DNA of 64,000 nucleotides from Mycetocola manganoxydans (GTDB taxonomy: Bacteria > Actinomycetota > Actinomycetes > Actinomycetales > Microbacteriaceae): contig NZ_RCUV01000001.1 in assembly GCF_003667545.1 (NCBI RefSeq), positions 62,001 through 126,000 of the forward strand. The letters are read 5' to 3'. The position numbers and the translations under genes are program-made. Shown piece after piece: positions 41,391 to 50,512 of this stretch. A model generated the notes under the pieces. That model ran no database searches. It saw only the letters and a program-made list of their open reading frames with translations, and had not been told where the DNA came from. Within the stretch, counting starts at the first letter, position 1, and the number at the start of each line of letters is the position of its first letter.

Positions 41391-42440
41391 TCAGCGGCGC
41401 TGCGTCGCATCCTGAACTTCGCCGACGAGTTCCTCGATGATGTCCTCGAGGAACAGAACGCCTGTCGTCTCACCGTCCGAGTTGAACGCACGCGCCAGGT
41501 GGGCACCTGAGCGCCGCATGATGGCGAGGGCGTCTTCGAGGTCGGTGTCCTCGAAGATGGACACGAGCTGGCGGATCCTCTTCGCGGGAACCGGCCGGTC
41601 CTCGTCGCCGGGCTCTGCTGACGACTCCATCCTGAGCACGTCTTTGAGGTGAAGGTATCCGCTCGGCAGCCCGGCGTCGTCCACGACGACGTAGCGGGAG
41701 AACCCGTGCTTGGCGACGGCCCGCTCGACCTGCGCCGGAGTGGTGTCTGAAGCGAGCGTGACGAGGCCGTCGAGCGGGATGGCGACGTCGATCACTTTCT
41801 TGTTCGTGAACTCGAAGGCGGCGAGAAGCGCGCCGGTCGAGTCGAGCAGCAGGCCTTCCTTCGTCGACTGGTTCACGATGTTGGCGACTTCATCGAGAGT
41901 GAACGTCGATGTCGCTTCATCCTTGGGTTCAACGCCGAACAGTCGCAGGACGCCGTTTGCTGTCGCGTTGAGCGACCAGATCACCGGCTTGAACACCCGT
42001 GCGACAAAGACGAGCGGCGGGGCGAGGAACAGCACAGCCTTGTCCGGGACCGAGAACGACAGGTTCTTCGGCACCATCTCGCCGAACACGACGTGGAGGT
42101 ACGAGACGAGCAGCAGCGTGATGATGAAGCCGATCGTGCCGACGGCCTCGTCGGGAAGCCCGGTCAGGTGCAGCGGGATCTCGAGCAGGTGGTGGATCGC
42201 CGGTTCCGACACGTTGAGGATGAGCAGCGAACACACGGTGATGCCCAGCTGGCTCGTCGCGAGCATGAGCGTTGCATGTTCCATCGCCCACAGTGCGGTG
42301 ATGGCGCTGCGCTTGCCCTGTTCGGCGAGCGGTTCGATTTGCGACCGCTTGGCCGAGATGACGGCGAATTCGGCGCCGACGAAGAACGCGTTCCCGGCCA
42401 GCAGCACGAAGAGCCAGGCGATTCCTGCCCAGTCACTCAT
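41391..42440 (-). CDS. CNNM/DUF21-CBS membrane protein (second of pair)
   Basis: The 349-residue protein has the DUF21 transmembrane domain (about 1-180, four segments; GNAFFVGAEFAVISAKRSQIE, LHVVFGEMVPKNLSF) and two CBS motifs after it (VDVAIPLDGLVTL..., VSIFEDTDLEDAL...). It lacks the CorC_HlyC C-terminal domain its neighbour has. CNNM/CorB-type proteins export or regulate magnesium. The start overlaps its neighbour's stop by eight bases. The M. tuberculosis counterpart is Rv1841c. Confidence 0.92.
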   Translation of the reverse strand: MSDWAGIAWLFVLLAGNAFFVGAEFAVISAKRSQIEPLAEQGKRSAITALWAMEHATLMLATSQLGITVCSLLILNVSEPAIHHLLEIPLHLTGLPDEAVGTIGFIITLLLVSYLHVVFGEMVPKNLSFSVPDKAVLFLAPPLVFVARVFKPVIWSLNATANGVLRLFGVEPKDEATSTFTLDEVANIVNQSTKEGLLLDSTGALLAAFEFTNKKVIDVAIPLDGLVTLASDTTPAQVERAVAKHGFSRYVVVDDAGLPSGYLHLKDVLRMESSAEPGDEDRPVPAKRIRQLVSIFEDTDLEDALAIMRRSGAHLARAFNSDGETTGVLFLEDIIEELVGEVQDATQRR

Positions 42441-43749
42441 TGTCTTCGCCTTCCTCGACGGGGTTCGGGGTGAAGCGGATGCGGTCGATCCGGCGGCCGT
42501 CGAGACGTTCGACCCGCAGAGAACCGGAGTCGATGGAGACCTCGTCGCCGATCACGGGGAGTCGGCCGAGCTCAGACATGATGTACCCCGCCACGGTGTC
42601 GTACGGGCCGTCCTCGGGAACCGAGATCTGGGTGCGTTCGAGCAATTCGTCGGGCCTGAGGCTCCCGGGGAACGCGATCGAATCAAGTGTCTTGACCACG
42701 CCGGCTCGCGTGCGGTCGTGTTCGTCCGCGACTTCTCCGACAAGTTCTTCGACGAGATCCTCGAGGGTGGCGATCCCGGCGGTTCCGCCGTACTCGTCGA
42801 CGACGACGGCCATCTGGTATCCGCGGCCACGGAGCTCTTCGAGAAGGGCGTCGAGACGCATCGTCTCGGGCACCCGGACGATGTCGTACTGCAGGGCTGA
42901 CACCGGGACATCCGCTCGCTTGGGGCGCGGGACGGCGATCGCCTGCTTGACGTGCACGAGACCGACGACGTCGTCCGCGTCCTCGTCGATGACCGGGAAG
43001 CGCGAATATCCGGTCGTGCGGGCGAGTTCGACGACCACCTCCGCCGATTCGTTGCGGCGGACGGATTCCACGCGCGGGCGCGGAGTCATCACATCACCGG
43101 CGGTGTGGTTGGCGAACAGGAGGGTGCGGTTGAGGAGGGTGGCGGTGTCGCTCTCAAGCGTGCCTGCGCCTGCGCTTCGCCGCACGAGGCTCGAGAGCTC
43201 TTCAGCGGTGCGGGCGCCGGAAAGTTCTTCCTTGGGCTCGATGCCCATCGAGCGGAGGATGCCGTTGGCGCTTCCGTTGAGAAGGCTCACGGCGGGTCTG
43301 AACACCGTGGTGAACACGGTCTGGAACGGGACGACCAGCTTCGCGGTGGCGATCGGCAACGCGAGGGCGAAGTTCTTGGGCACCAGTTCGCCGATGATCA
43401 TCGACAGCAGAGTGGCGATGATCACGGCGATGGTCACCGCGATCGGCGTCACTGCTCCGGAGGGAAGGCCGATCGCTTCGAGCACCGGAGTGAGGAGGGT
43501 GCTGATCGCCGGCTCCATGGTGTAACCGGTGAGCAGGGTGGTGAGCGTGATGCCCAGTTGAGCGCTCGACAGGTGCGTCGAGGTGATCTTCAGCGCAGCG
43601 ATGGTCATGCCGAGCCGGCTTTCACCACGTGACTGACGTGCCTCGAGGTCGGAGCGGTCGAGGTTGACGAGGGCGAATTCGCTTGCGACGAAGAGGCCGG
43701 TTCCGACGGTCAGTGCCAGGCCGACCGCGAGGAGGATCCACTCAAACAT
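42433..43749 (-). CDS. CNNM/DUF21-CBS membrane protein (first of pair)
   Basis: The 438-residue protein has DUF21 (about 1-200: VASEFALVNLDRSDLEARQ, IIGELVPKNFALALP), paired CBS domains (about 215-340: GDVMTPRPRVESV, YSRFPVIDEDADDVVGLVHVK) and a C-terminal CorC_HlyC domain. It is the full-length form of the family, likely a magnesium-linked transporter or sensor. It is downstream of guaB1, as Rv1842c is of Rv1843c. A consensus TATAAT -10 about 80 bp upstream gives it its own promoter. Confidence 0.93.
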   Translation of the reverse strand: MFEWILLAVGLALTVGTGLFVASEFALVNLDRSDLEARQSRGESRLGMTIAALKITSTHLSSAQLGITLTTLLTGYTMEPAISTLLTPVLEAIGLPSGAVTPIAVTIAVIIATLLSMIIGELVPKNFALALPIATAKLVVPFQTVFTTVFRPAVSLLNGSANGILRSMGIEPKEELSGARTAEELSSLVRRSAGAGTLESDTATLLNRTLLFANHTAGDVMTPRPRVESVRRNESAEVVVELARTTGYSRFPVIDEDADDVVGLVHVKQAIAVPRPKRADVPVSALQYDIVRVPETMRLDALLEELRGRGYQMAVVVDEYGGTAGIATLEDLVEELVGEVADEHDRTRAGVVKTLDSIAFPGSLRPDELLERTQISVPEDGPYDTVAGYIMSELGRLPVIGDEVSIDSGSLRVERLDGRRIDRIRFTPNPVEEGEDNE

Positions 43750-43829
43750 GGATCAACTCCCGCCGGGGCGAGACGGGTGGATGGGCTTCGGGCGAATCGG
43801 CAGGAGGGGGGTCGTCCATTGTGGGTCTG

Positions 43830-43835
43830 ATTATA
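43830..43835 (-). promoter_or_regulatory. Consensus -10 of the CNNM operon
   Basis: TATAAT on the minus strand, the only perfect one noted here, about 80 bp before the ATG at 43749. A TTTCCA at 16 bp spacing is a weak -35. Confidence 0.55.
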
Positions 43836-43948
43836 CGCAGCCGCGGGTGGATGGAAACCGTGCGAGAGGTGGAATCGACGCGTCGGGCATCCGGACGTCC
43901 CGTCCCCGAGCGCAGGAGCGCGACATCCGCTCCCGCCGAAGCGGGTTT

Positions 43949-44015
43949 ACAGGAGATCGCACGATTGACAGGAGAGAAATCGCGAAAGCATCCTGCACAT
44001 CGTGCGATCTCCTGT
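43949..44015. repeat. 17 bp perfect inverted repeat with 33 nt loop
   Basis: ACAGGAGATCGCACGAT (43949-43965) is the exact complement of 43999-44015. The loop has a further CAGGA/TCCTG pair that can extend the stem, and part of the left arm recurs within it as ACAGGAGA...ATCGC. TTTT follows on the plus strand, as in a small RNA or terminator, but no plus-strand gene precedes it. It could be a guaB1 3' structure or a mobile-element relic. Confidence 0.6.
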
Positions 44016-44070
44016 TTTGCGTGCGGTGCAGAGGTGAACAGCTAGGTCGCTGACGCCGCGAGCGGTGCGA

Positions 44071-45510
44071 TCACCACGAAACGGGGAGAGCCTTGCCCTC
44101 GTCGTATCCCGAAGCTGACTGCAACCCGACGAGAGCACGCTCCCGGAACTCAGCGAGCGACGCCGCGCCAGCGTAGGTGAAGGACGAGCGGATGCCTGAC
44201 GTGATCATGTCGAGGAGATCTTCGAGCGACGGCCGGTCCGGGTCGAGGTAGATCTTCGACGAGGAGATTCCCTCAGCGAAGAGAGTCTTGCGCGCCAGTT
44301 CGTACGGGTCGAGCCGACCGAAGCGTTCCTGCACCGCCTTCGTCGACGCCATTCCCCAGCTTTCCTTGTAGAGACGACCGGAGGCATCCGTTGCGAGGGC
44401 GCCCGGCGCTTCGACCGTCCCGGCGAACCAGGAACCGACCATGACGGATGCAGCGCCGGCGGCGAGCGCGAGGGCGACGTCCCTCGGATAGCGCACTCCC
44501 CCGTCCGCCCAGACGTGGGCGCCGAGGTCACGCGACGTCTCGGCCGCCTCGAGTACCGCCGAGAACTGTGGTCGTCCGACGGCGGTCATCATGCGGGTGG
44601 TGCACATCGCACCTGGACCGACTCCCACCTTGACGATGTCAGCGCCGGCAGCGACGAGATCGGTGACTCCCTGTGCCGTCACGACGTTCCCCGCGACGAG
44701 GGGAATTCCCAGGCCGAGGCTCTTCACCGCGGCCAGCGCGCGCAGCATGCCCTCCTGGTGCCCGTGCGCCGTGTCGAGGACGAGCGTGTCGACACCGGCT
44801 GCGGCGAGCGCCTTCGCTTTGGCGGCGACGTCTCCGTTGATCCCGATGGCCGCGGCCACGAGAAGCCGCCCTGAGGAGTCAACCGCAGGCCGATAGAGGG
44901 TCGAGCGCAAGGCAGAGGTCCGACTGAGCGTACCTACGAGGCGGCCGTGCCGGAGAACCGGTGCGAACGTGAGGTCGGCAGCGACGAGAAGGTCGAAGGC
45001 GGCGCGGGGGTCGCTGACGTCCTCCGCGTCGATGGACGGCAACGCTCCCGAGGCGAGGTCTCCGAGCCGGGCGTTACTGTCTTTGCCCTCAAGTTCCACC
45101 GCCGGAATGCACCCCGCGTAGGAACCGTCGGGAGTTGTGAGGACGATGCCGTGGCCATCGAGCGGCGGGATGAGCGCGAGCGCGTCAGCGACGGTCGCAT
45201 CCGGGCCGAGTTCGACCGGGACGTCGAACTCGATGGTACGATCCTTCACCCAGCGGATCGCGGCATCCAGCCGCTGGAGCGGCATGTCCTGAGGCAGAAC
45301 ACCGAGTCCACCACGGCGTGCGAGGGTCGCGGCAAGCCGGGGGCCGGTCACCGAGTTCATGTTGGCCGAGACGATCGGCAGTTGCGCACCTGTCCCATCA
45401 CCGGGAGCGAGCGACACATCGAGCCTCGACGTCACCCCGGAACGGGACGGGACGAGGAACACGTCCGAGTAGGTGAGATCGAACGTCGGGGCCTCGCCAT
45501 AGAACTCCAT
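44071..45510 (-). CDS. guaB1: GuaB1-family IMP dehydrogenase-related protein (GMP reductase)
   Basis: The 479-residue protein has the IMPDH/GMPR barrel, with the catalytic loop GPGAMCTTRMM, and GIPLVAGNVVTAQGV and VMVGSWFAGTVEAPG. A degenerate CBS pair lies at about 90-205. Actinobacterial GuaB1 acts as GMP reductase rather than IMPDH. TAGCGT seven bases before ATG 45510 suggests a leaderless message. Gene order with the CNNM pair fits Rv1843c-Rv1841c. Confidence 0.93.
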   Translation of the reverse strand: MEFYGEAPTFDLTYSDVFLVPSRSGVTSRLDVSLAPGDGTGAQLPIVSANMNSVTGPRLAATLARRGGLGVLPQDMPLQRLDAAIRWVKDRTIEFDVPVELGPDATVADALALIPPLDGHGIVLTTPDGSYAGCIPAVELEGKDSNARLGDLASGALPSIDAEDVSDPRAAFDLLVAADLTFAPVLRHGRLVGTLSRTSALRSTLYRPAVDSSGRLLVAAAIGINGDVAAKAKALAAAGVDTLVLDTAHGHQEGMLRALAAVKSLGLGIPLVAGNVVTAQGVTDLVAAGADIVKVGVGPGAMCTTRMMTAVGRPQFSAVLEAAETSRDLGAHVWADGGVRYPRDVALALAAGAASVMVGSWFAGTVEAPGALATDASGRLYKESWGMASTKAVQERFGRLDPYELARKTLFAEGISSSKIYLDPDRPSLEDLLDMITSGIRSSFTYAGAASLAEFRERALVGLQSASGYDEGKALPVSW

Positions 45511-45517
45511 GCACCCC

Positions 45518-45523
45518 ACGCTA
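45518..45523 (-). promoter_or_regulatory. -10 hexamer of guaB1 (leaderless)
   Basis: TAGCGT on the minus strand, seven bases before ATG 45510. Confidence 0.6.
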
Positions 45524-45646
45524 CCCATCAGGCAAGCGGGGCGCAGCCTTCCCTTAATGGGATTAGGCTGGAACACGGATCTGGCAGCGCTTCCCACGGA
45601 TGTCGCTGTCGTGCTCACATCGACGTAAGAGAGTGGTGGTCTGGCG

Positions 45647-48600
45647 GTGTCAAGCCAGTTGACCGGAGTGGGAACTGACGACGGTTCGTCGGGAGAATTC
45701 GGCGCGAACGAGTGGCTGGTTGACGAGCTCTACGAGCAATATCTCGTCGACAAGAACTCCGTCGACAAGTCGTGGTGGCCCATCCTCGAAAGTTATCAGC
45801 CAGTCAAGGGTGACAAGGCTACCGGCGAGGTCCCTGCCCACCCGATCACCGCACCGATCCCCGTGATCGGAGCGCAGCCGGTCGCGAAGACGACGTCGCT
45901 CCAGCCGAAGTCCGCTCCGATCCCAGCGGATGCTCCGCGAAAGGCCGCCGCGAAACCGGCGCCTGCGGACGAGACGACACCCAAGGACGAACCGGTCGAC
46001 CAGGTCTCGCCCCTGCGCGGAATGGCCAAGTCGCTCGCCACGAACATGGACGCCAGCCTCACCGTGCCCACCGCGACGAGCGTGCGCACGATCCCGGCGA
46101 AGCTCATGATCGACAACCGCATTGTGATCAACAACCACCTCAAGCGTGCACGCGGCGGCAAGGTGAGCTTCACCCACCTGATCGGCTGGGCGCTCATCCA
46201 GGCGCTCAAGGACTTCCGCAGCCAGAACGTCTACTACGACGTCGTCGACGGCAAGCCCAGCGTCGTCGCGCCTGCGCACGTCGGCCTCGGCATCGCCATC
46301 GACATCCCCAAGCCTGACGGAAGTCGCGCGCTCCTCGTGCCCGCGATCAAGAAGGCAGACACGCTGACGTTCAGCGAGTACCTCTCGGCGTACGAGGACC
46401 TCGTCTCCCGTGCCCGCAAGAACAAGCTAACCGCTGACGACTTCAAGGGCGCTTCGGTGTCCCTCACCAACCCTGGCGGCATCGGCACGGAGCACTCGGT
46501 TCCGCGATTGATGAAGGGCCAGGGCTGCATCATCGGCGCTGGCGCCCTCGACTACCCTGCCGAGTTCCAGGGAGCGAGTGAGCACACCCTCGTCGAACTG
46601 GCCATCGGCAAGACCGTCACCCTCACGTCGACCTACGACCACCGCGTCATCCAGGGTGCTGGGTCCGGTGAGTTCCTCAAGAAGGTGCACGAACTGCTCA
46701 CCGGGCAGCAGTCCTTCTACCAGGACATCTTCGCCGCACTGCGCATCCCCTACGACCCGATCCATTGGGCACCGGACATCTCGGTCGACCTCAGCGACAC
46801 GGTCAACAAGACGGCTCGCGTGCAGGAACTGATCAATTCGTTCCGGGTCCGGGGCCACCTGATGGCCGACGTCGACCCGCTCGAGTACGTGCAGCGGTCA
46901 CACCCCGACCTCGACATCCTCAACCACGGCCTGACCTTCTGGGACCTCGACCGCGAATTCGTCACCGGCGGTTTCGGCGATACCCGACAGGCCAAGCTGC
47001 GTGACATCCTCGGTGTCCTGCGCGACTCCTACTGCCGCACCATCGGCCTCGAATACATGCACATCCAGGACCCGGCCCAGCGCAAGTGGATCCAGGAGAA
47101 AGTAGAGCGTCCGTACGCGAAGCCACGGCACGACGAGCAGATGCGCATCCTCGGCAAGCTCAACGAAGCCGAGGCGTTCGAGACGTTCCTGCAGACGAAG
47201 TACGTCGGCCAGAAGCGATTCAGCCTCGAGGGCGGGGAATCGACCATCGCCCTGCTCGACGCCATCCTCCAGGGTGCCGCAGAGGCAGAGCTCGACGGCG
47301 CGGCGATCGGCATGGCCCACCGTGGTCGCCTCAACGTGCTGACCAACATCGCCGGCAAGACCTACGGCCAGATCTTCCAGGAGTTCGAGGGCACGAACTC
47401 CTCGAAGAACACGGGCTCAGGAGACGTCAAGTACCACCTCGGTACCGAGGGTATGTTCCGCGCCTCGGACGGATCCGAACTGCCGGTCTATCTCGCCGCG
47501 AACCCGTCACACCTCGAAGCCGTGAACGGCGTCCTCGAGGGAATCGTGCGCGCCCGTCAGGACCGCCAGCCGATCGGCACCTTCTCCACCCTGCCGATCC
47601 TCGTCCACGGCGACGCCGCGATGGCCGGCCAGGGCGTTGTGCTCGAAACGATGCAGCTGTCGCAGTTGCGCGGGTACCGTACCGGCGGCACCATCCACAT
47701 CGTGGTCAACAACCAGGTCGGGTTCACCACCCCTCCCGGTGAAGGCCGGACGTCGGTGTACTCCACGGATGTCGCGAAGACGATTCAGGCGCCGATCTGG
47801 CACGTGAACGGAGACGACCCCGAGTCGGTCGTCCGCGTCGCCCAGCTCGCTCTCGAGTTCCGTCAGGAATTCAAGAAGGACGTCGTCATCGACCTCATCT
47901 GTTACCGCCGCCGCGGTCACAACGAGGGCGACGACCCCTCGATGACGCAGCCGCTCATGTACAACCTGATCGAGCAGAAGCGCAGCGTGCGCAAGCTCTA
48001 CACCGAAGCCCTCGTCGGCCGTGGTGACATCACCGAGGAAGACTACGAAGCGGCGCACCGCGACTTCCAGGACCGCCTCGAGCGCGCCTTCATGGAGACG
48101 CACGCAGCGCAGACCGCATCGTCGCCCGTCATCGTCGACGACGAGGGTGACGATGGTTACTCGGGTGAGCCGGAGACCACCGGTGTTTCCGAAGCGGTCG
48201 TTCAACTCGTCGGTGACGCGTTCAACAACAAACCAGCCGGATTCACCGTGCACCCGAAGCTGCAGCAATTGCTGCAGAAGCGCCTCGACATGAGCCGTAA
48301 CGGCAACATCGACTGGGCCTTCGGTGAGCTCCTTGCCTTCGGCTCCCTGCTGATCGAAGGCACACCGGTTCGATTCAGCGGGCAGGACTCACGCCGTGGA
48401 ACGTTCGTGCAGCGCCACGCGGTGCTCCACGACCGGGTCAACGGCCAGGAATGGCTGCCGCTCGCCAACCTCGCGGACAACCAGGCCAGGTTCTGGATCT
48501 ACGACTCCCTCCTCTCGGAGTACGCGGTACTCGGATTCGAGTACGGCTACTCGGTCGAACGGCCGGACGCGCTCGTGCTCTGGGAGGCCCAGTTCGGCGA

Positions 48601-49330
48601 TTTCGCCAACGGCGGCCAGACCATCATCGACGAGTTCATCTCGAGCGCCGAGCAGAAGTGGGGGCAGCGCTCCAGCGTCGTCATGCTTCTGCCCCACGGT
48701 TATGAGGGCCAGGGCCCTGACCACTCCTCCGCGAGGATTGAGCGCTACCTGCAGCTCTGTGCCGAGAACAACATGACCGTGGCGCGTCCGTCGACGCCAG
48801 CGTCGTACTTCCACCTCCTGCGTCGTCAGGCCTACGCCCGTCCCCGCCGCCCCCTCGTCGTGTTCACGCCGAAGGCAATGCTCCGTCTCCGCGGCGCGTC
48901 GAGTGCGGTCGAGGACTTCACGAGCGGAAAGTTCGAACCCGTCATCGATGACGCCCGCGTCTCGGATCCGTCGTCGGTCAAGCGCGTTCTCTTCCACGCC
49001 GGAAAGATCCACTGGGACCTGCGCGCCGAACTCGAGAAGAAGCCGAACGACGGCATCGCCCTCGTCCGTCTGGAGCAGTACTACCCGCTCCCGACCACGG
49101 AACTCAACGAGATCGTCGCTCGCTACCCGAATGCCGAGCTGGTCTGGGTGCAGGACGAACCTGAGAACCAGGGCGCGTGGCCGTTCATCGCGCTCGAGGC
49201 GATAAAGAACCTGGGTGACCGCACCATGCGCGTCGTATCGCGTCCCGCCGCGGCCTCGCCGGCCACGGGCTCCGCCAAACGGCACGCGGCCGAACAGTCG
49301 CAGCTTCTCGCAGAGGCGCTGAACGTCTGA
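45647..49330 (+). CDS. kgd: Multifunctional 2-oxoglutarate decarboxylase/dehydrogenase (E1o with E2-like domain)
   Basis: The 1227-residue enzyme acts at the 2-oxoglutarate node of the TCA cycle. An N-terminal E1-type segment (LVDELYEQYLVDKNSVDKSWW) is followed by a Pro/Ala linker, an E2-like acyltransferase domain at about 115-345 (TYDHRVIQGAGSGEFL with the HxxxD motif), and the ThDP-dependent E1o part from about 360 to the end (AHRGRLNVLTN, HGDAAMAGQG, VVNNQVGFTTPP). It has no lipoyl domain, so a partner E2 carries it. This is the Kgd/OdhA form of actinobacteria, usually held in check by an FHA protein (GarA/OdhI). The start GTG 45647 follows AGAGAG. Confidence 0.96.
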   Translation: MSSQLTGVGTDDGSSGEFGANEWLVDELYEQYLVDKNSVDKSWWPILESYQPVKGDKATGEVPAHPITAPIPVIGAQPVAKTTSLQPKSAPIPADAPRKAAAKPAPADETTPKDEPVDQVSPLRGMAKSLATNMDASLTVPTATSVRTIPAKLMIDNRIVINNHLKRARGGKVSFTHLIGWALIQALKDFRSQNVYYDVVDGKPSVVAPAHVGLGIAIDIPKPDGSRALLVPAIKKADTLTFSEYLSAYEDLVSRARKNKLTADDFKGASVSLTNPGGIGTEHSVPRLMKGQGCIIGAGALDYPAEFQGASEHTLVELAIGKTVTLTSTYDHRVIQGAGSGEFLKKVHELLTGQQSFYQDIFAALRIPYDPIHWAPDISVDLSDTVNKTARVQELINSFRVRGHLMADVDPLEYVQRSHPDLDILNHGLTFWDLDREFVTGGFGDTRQAKLRDILGVLRDSYCRTIGLEYMHIQDPAQRKWIQEKVERPYAKPRHDEQMRILGKLNEAEAFETFLQTKYVGQKRFSLEGGESTIALLDAILQGAAEAELDGAAIGMAHRGRLNVLTNIAGKTYGQIFQEFEGTNSSKNTGSGDVKYHLGTEGMFRASDGSELPVYLAANPSHLEAVNGVLEGIVRARQDRQPIGTFSTLPILVHGDAAMAGQGVVLETMQLSQLRGYRTGGTIHIVVNNQVGFTTPPGEGRTSVYSTDVAKTIQAPIWHVNGDDPESVVRVAQLALEFRQEFKKDVVIDLICYRRRGHNEGDDPSMTQPLMYNLIEQKRSVRKLYTEALVGRGDITEEDYEAAHRDFQDRLERAFMETHAAQTASSPVIVDDEGDDGYSGEPETTGVSEAVVQLVGDAFNNKPAGFTVHPKLQQLLQKRLDMSRNGNIDWAFGELLAFGSLLIEGTPVRFSGQDSRRGTFVQRHAVLHDRVNGQEWLPLANLADNQARFWIYDSLLSEYAVLGFEYGYSVERPDALVLWEAQFGDFANGGQTIIDEFISSAEQKWGQRSSVVMLLPHGYEGQGPDHSSARIERYLQLCAENNMTVARPSTPASYFHLLRRQAYARPRRPLVVFTPKAMLRLRGASSAVEDFTSGKFEPVIDDARVSDPSSVKRVLFHAGKIHWDLRAELEKKPNDGIALVRLEQYYPLPTTELNEIVARYPNAELVWVQDEPENQGAWPFIALEAIKNLGDRTMRVVSRPAAASPATGSAKRHAAEQSQLLAEALNV

Positions 49331-49350
49331 TTTCCTTCCGCTCTCCAGCA

Positions 49351-49386
49351 CTCGACGGGCACCGGCACAGGCCGGTGCCCGTCGAG
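49351..49386 (+). terminator. Terminator after kgd
   Basis: A perfect 16 bp stem, CTCGACGGGCACCGGC, with ACAG loop, then TTTC. Confidence 0.85.
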
Positions 49387-49445
49387 TTTCGCTGAGGCAG
49401 GGATTGCATCGATCTGACACACTGGTCCCGACCGCGGGAGGACGC

Positions 49446-50465
49446 ATGACACGGCTCAACGGGCGCTCGCGAGCTCGACTGTCTGCCCGCGCCGTTGCCA
49501 CCCTGGCGGGGGCGATGATCGCGGGAGTCGCCATCGGAACGGTCGCGCTTCGAACCCCACGGCCGTCGGCGCTTCTCATCCGCCGGGTCTTCGAAGCCGG
49601 AGCACGCGCGATCGTCGACGAGATGCGCCCGCACGTGCCTGACACCCCGCTGCGGGAGCGGCTCAACGTGCCCGTCGGCGGGTCGACCGTCGACGTGTTC
49701 ACCCCCGCCGAAGCGACGGGACCGCTGCCGACGGTCATCTGGATCCACGGCGGCGCCTGGCTTTCGGGAAGCACGGCGGACATCCGTCCGTACCTGCGCA
49801 TCCTTGCCGGACACGGCTACACGACCATCGCTCCGAGCTACAGCATCGCACCGGAATCGACCTACCCGACCCCGATCTGCGAGCTCAACGCGATCCTCGC
49901 CGATATCGCTGTGAGGGCGAACGAGCTCAACGTCGACGCCTCCCGCATCGTGCTCGCGGGAGACTCCGCGGGGGCGCAGCTCGCGAGCCAGCTCGTCGCG
50001 CTCACCACCACCCCGGACTACGCGGGTCTCATGGACGTCCGTCCTGCGCTCACCCCCGAGCAGCTCGCCGGCGCAATCCTGCATTGCGGCGTGTACGACC
50101 TCCGCGCCATGGCCGAGTTGTCCGGGCTCACCCAGTGGGGATTCAAGACGGCGCTGTGGGCGTACACCGGCACGAAGGATTGGGCGGATGCTGTCGCCGG
50201 CGCAACGATGTCGACGATCGATTTCGTCACCCGCTCCTTCCCGCCCACGCTGATCAGCGGCGGCAACGGTGACCGACTGACTCGCCTTCAATCCCAGCCG
50301 ATGGCGGCGGCACTGGAGACAGCAGGGGTCGAAGTGACCGGGCTGTTCTGGCCGGCGGATCATGCGCCTGCGCTCGGTCACGGATACCAGTTCCACCTCG
50401 ACCGTGAGGAAGCGCGGACCACGCTGGAACAGACGCTGTCGTTTCTGAACCGAGTGACACGCTGA
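49446..50465 (+). CDS. Alpha/beta hydrolase (HSL/esterase-like)
   Basis: The 339-residue protein has a hydrophobic stretch at about 16-34, which could be a signal anchor, and an esterase domain of the hormone-sensitive-lipase type: oxyanion HGGAW at about 99-103, GDSAGAQ with the nucleophile Ser, and a C-terminal ALGHGYQFH with His. It likely hydrolyses short acyl esters, possibly at the membrane. GGGAGGACGC precedes ATG 49446. It stands alone after the kgd terminator. Confidence 0.9.
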   Translation: MTRLNGRSRARLSARAVATLAGAMIAGVAIGTVALRTPRPSALLIRRVFEAGARAIVDEMRPHVPDTPLRERLNVPVGGSTVDVFTPAEATGPLPTVIWIHGGAWLSGSTADIRPYLRILAGHGYTTIAPSYSIAPESTYPTPICELNAILADIAVRANELNVDASRIVLAGDSAGAQLASQLVALTTTPDYAGLMDVRPALTPEQLAGAILHCGVYDLRAMAELSGLTQWGFKTALWAYTGTKDWADAVAGATMSTIDFVTRSFPPTLISGGNGDRLTRLQSQPMAAALETAGVEVTGLFWPADHAPALGHGYQFHLDREEARTTLEQTLSFLNRVTR

Positions 50466-50500
50466 ACGGGATCCGTATGTTCGGCACGAGGACGCAACCC

Positions 50501-50506
50501 TAGTCT
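50501..50506 (+). promoter_or_regulatory. -10 hexamer of antiporter gene (leaderless)
   Basis: TAGTCT, six bases before ATG 50513. It supports that ATG as the true start. Confidence 0.6.
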
Positions 50507-50512
50507 GGACGA

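Larger units (their letters stand above)
43750..44070. other. Intergenic region between guaB1 and the CNNM genes
   Basis: The 321 bp contain no credible protein gene. They hold the TATAAT promoter of the CNNM pair (43830), a small hairpin CCCGC-CGAA-GCGGG at 43932-43945, and a long perfect inverted repeat at 43949-44015. The rest shows no feature. Confidence 0.7.
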
